From positions 1 to 15,849 of the forward strand of contig CAZTLI010000077.1 of assembly GCA_964614375.1 (NCBI GenBank): DNA of 15,849 bases, in the 5' to 3' direction. The DNA is from CAZTLI01 sp964614375. Its GTDB lineage: Bacteria > Chloroflexota > Anaerolineae > Aggregatilineales > Phototrophicaceae. Shown here in pieces: positions 14,871-15,849 of this stretch (position 1 is its first letter; each line of letters starts with the position of its first letter). Under the pieces are notes generated by a model, which saw only the letters and a program-made list of their open reading frames with translations, had not been told where the DNA came from and did not search any database. The position numbers and the translations under genes were made by a program.

Positions 14871-14914
14871 GAAGAAATTCTTGCTCAACCCCCAATTGCG
14901 TATCAGGTGATTTG

Positions 14915-15849
14915 ATGAAACGTGCGCTGCTCATAATCTCTGGTTTGTTGATGCTGCTCTCAATGCCAACATTCGTGACCGCACAGGCGGCATTATGCGC
15001 CAACGTCAGCGATTTTGTCCCTATTTTGACATTCGATTCGACCTATTACCAGCAACAAGTCGATGCTTATAACGCGGAATTGGGTAATAACAGCACCGAT
15101 TTTGAACTCCTCGCGCGTCGAGGCGATGCGTATTATTCGCTGGAAAATTTTGAGGCGGCTATCGCCGATTATTCAGAGGCCATCGGTATTAATCCGGGTT
15201 ATGTTTATGGGTTTGCGCGGCTTGGAGATGCTTACCAGCAGATTTTTGATTTACCGTCGTCTCTGGCAGCCTATAATCAAGCCATCGCCCTTGACCCGAC
15301 GTATGCCTACGCTTATATCAAACGGGGCGTGCTCTATCGCAAACTGGGTGAAGTTAAGGATGGTGATGAGCAGACCCGCGCCTATATTCTCGCCATCTCG
15401 GACTTTAATACGGCGATTGAATTGGACGGGACATCGGCGCTGGCGTATGTGCGCCGCAGTGAACTCTATAACAATTTACGACAATATGATCTGGCACTGG
15501 CAGATGCCCAAACGGCTGTTGAACTCGACCCAACCGGTGTCTTCGCCTACGTGAATCTTGGCATGAGGCACTTTAATCTCGGCAATTACGAATCCGCCAT
15601 CATTGCATTTGACCAGGCGCTGCAATTTCCGACCGACAGAGCCACCGATTATGCCTATGCGTTTAGTGCGCGCGCATTTGTCTGTCGTCGTTTAGGGTCA
15701 TATCGACAAGCAGAACGTGATGCAGGCCGTGCGATTGCCTTCAACGGCACATATGCCTATGCCTATCTCCATCTCGGCATGGTGCATCAACAATATGGCA
15801 ACATTGAAGGTGCAGCGACAATCAACATCCTCAATTTCGTCCTGCTCTA
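14915..15849 (+). CDS. secreted TPR-repeat protein (3' partial)
   Basis: An open frame from ATG 14915 to the right edge with no stop, at least 311 residues. The start has AGGTGA at 14905-14910 with 4-nt spacing. Residues 1-23 form a typical signal peptide: MKRALLI, a hydrophobic core (LLMLLSM) and a probable cleavage after VTA-QA. From about 62 it is made of consecutive TPR motifs: LLARRGDAYYSLENFEAAIA, YGFARLGDAYQQIFDLPSSL, AYIKRGVLYRKLGE, AYVRRSELYNNLRQYDLALA, AYVNLGMRHFNLGNYESAII, and AYLHLGMVHQQYGN at the end. It is expected to be periplasmic or extracellular and to bind a protein partner; no enzymatic domain is seen in the visible part. The last few residues before the edge drift from the TPR pattern. 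It is separated from the S8 gene by a terminator, so a link to the CHAT cluster is only by proximity. Confidence 0.85.
   Translation, partial: MKRALLIISGLLMLLSMPTFVTAQAALCANVSDFVPILTFDSTYYQQQVDAYNAELGNNSTDFELLARRGDAYYSLENFEAAIADYSEAIGINPGYVYGFARLGDAYQQIFDLPSSLAAYNQAIALDPTYAYAYIKRGVLYRKLGEVKDGDEQTRAYILAISDFNTAIELDGTSALAYVRRSELYNNLRQYDLALADAQTAVELDPTGVFAYVNLGMRHFNLGNYESAIIAFDQALQFPTDRATDYAYAFSARAFVCRRLGSYRQAERDAGRAIAFNGTYAYAYLHLGMVHQQYGNIEGAATINILNFVLL

Noticed and set aside
15063..15554. Plus-strand open frame of 163 codons near the right edge
   Set aside because: It is out of frame with the secreted TPR protein starting at 14915, which has a signal peptide, ribosome-binding site and clear TPR motifs; the 15063 frame has no recognisable motif.

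Overview
The window looks like a piece of a bacterial metagenome-assembled genome, most likely a Chloroflexota (Anaerolineae-like) bacterium. That placement is inferred from general resemblance: a sigma-factor type with a 'R-x-I-V-x-x-Y-P' region 4, proline/threonine-rich extracytoplasmic linkers, and the housekeeping gene styles. No rRNA or other formal marker is present. A 100-N scaffold gap flanked by an identical 55-nt sequence on both sides marks it as a short-read draft assembly.

Left part (1-6956, + strand) is housekeeping. A 5'-truncated PolX-type DNA polymerase with a PHP domain is followed at 2 nt by a membrane-anchored SH3b protein, then by NAD-dependent DNA ligase LigA. Together they form a probable DNA-repair operon. 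A good sigma70 promoter (4848-4876) starts a second unit: a TauE/SafE-family membrane permease and an RlmI-like 23S rRNA m5C methyltransferase.

Middle part (6950-8391, - strand) holds two genes, each with its own recognisable promoter. One is a small STAS/SpoIIAA-like protein that converges on and overlaps the methyltransferase by 7 bp. The other is a tyrosine-recombinase-like protein that appears to have lost most catalytic residues. The intergenic region 8392-8642 carries divergent promoters, an imperfect hairpin, and a 17-bp palindrome sitting on the -35 position of the right-hand promoter.

Right part (8643-14765, + strand) is the most interesting region. In order it encodes an ECF-like sigma factor, a soluble zinc-less anti-sigma-like protein with a duplicated N-terminal module, a TPR-CHAT caspase-like protease, and a cytoplasmic subtilisin-like S8 protease; a rho-independent terminator follows. 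The CHAT gene is artificially split by the scaffold gap; collapsing the 55-nt overlap restores one 934-residue ORF with His800/Cys840. I propose this as a proteolytic signalling module in which one or both proteases act on the anti-sigma-like protein to release the sigma factor. It resembles the TPR-CHAT/Csx30/sigma logic of type III-E CRISPR, but no Cas genes are present here. After the terminator a separate promoter drives a secreted TPR-repeat protein that runs off the right edge. No stretch over 300 bases lacks a gene; the longest is 8392-8642.
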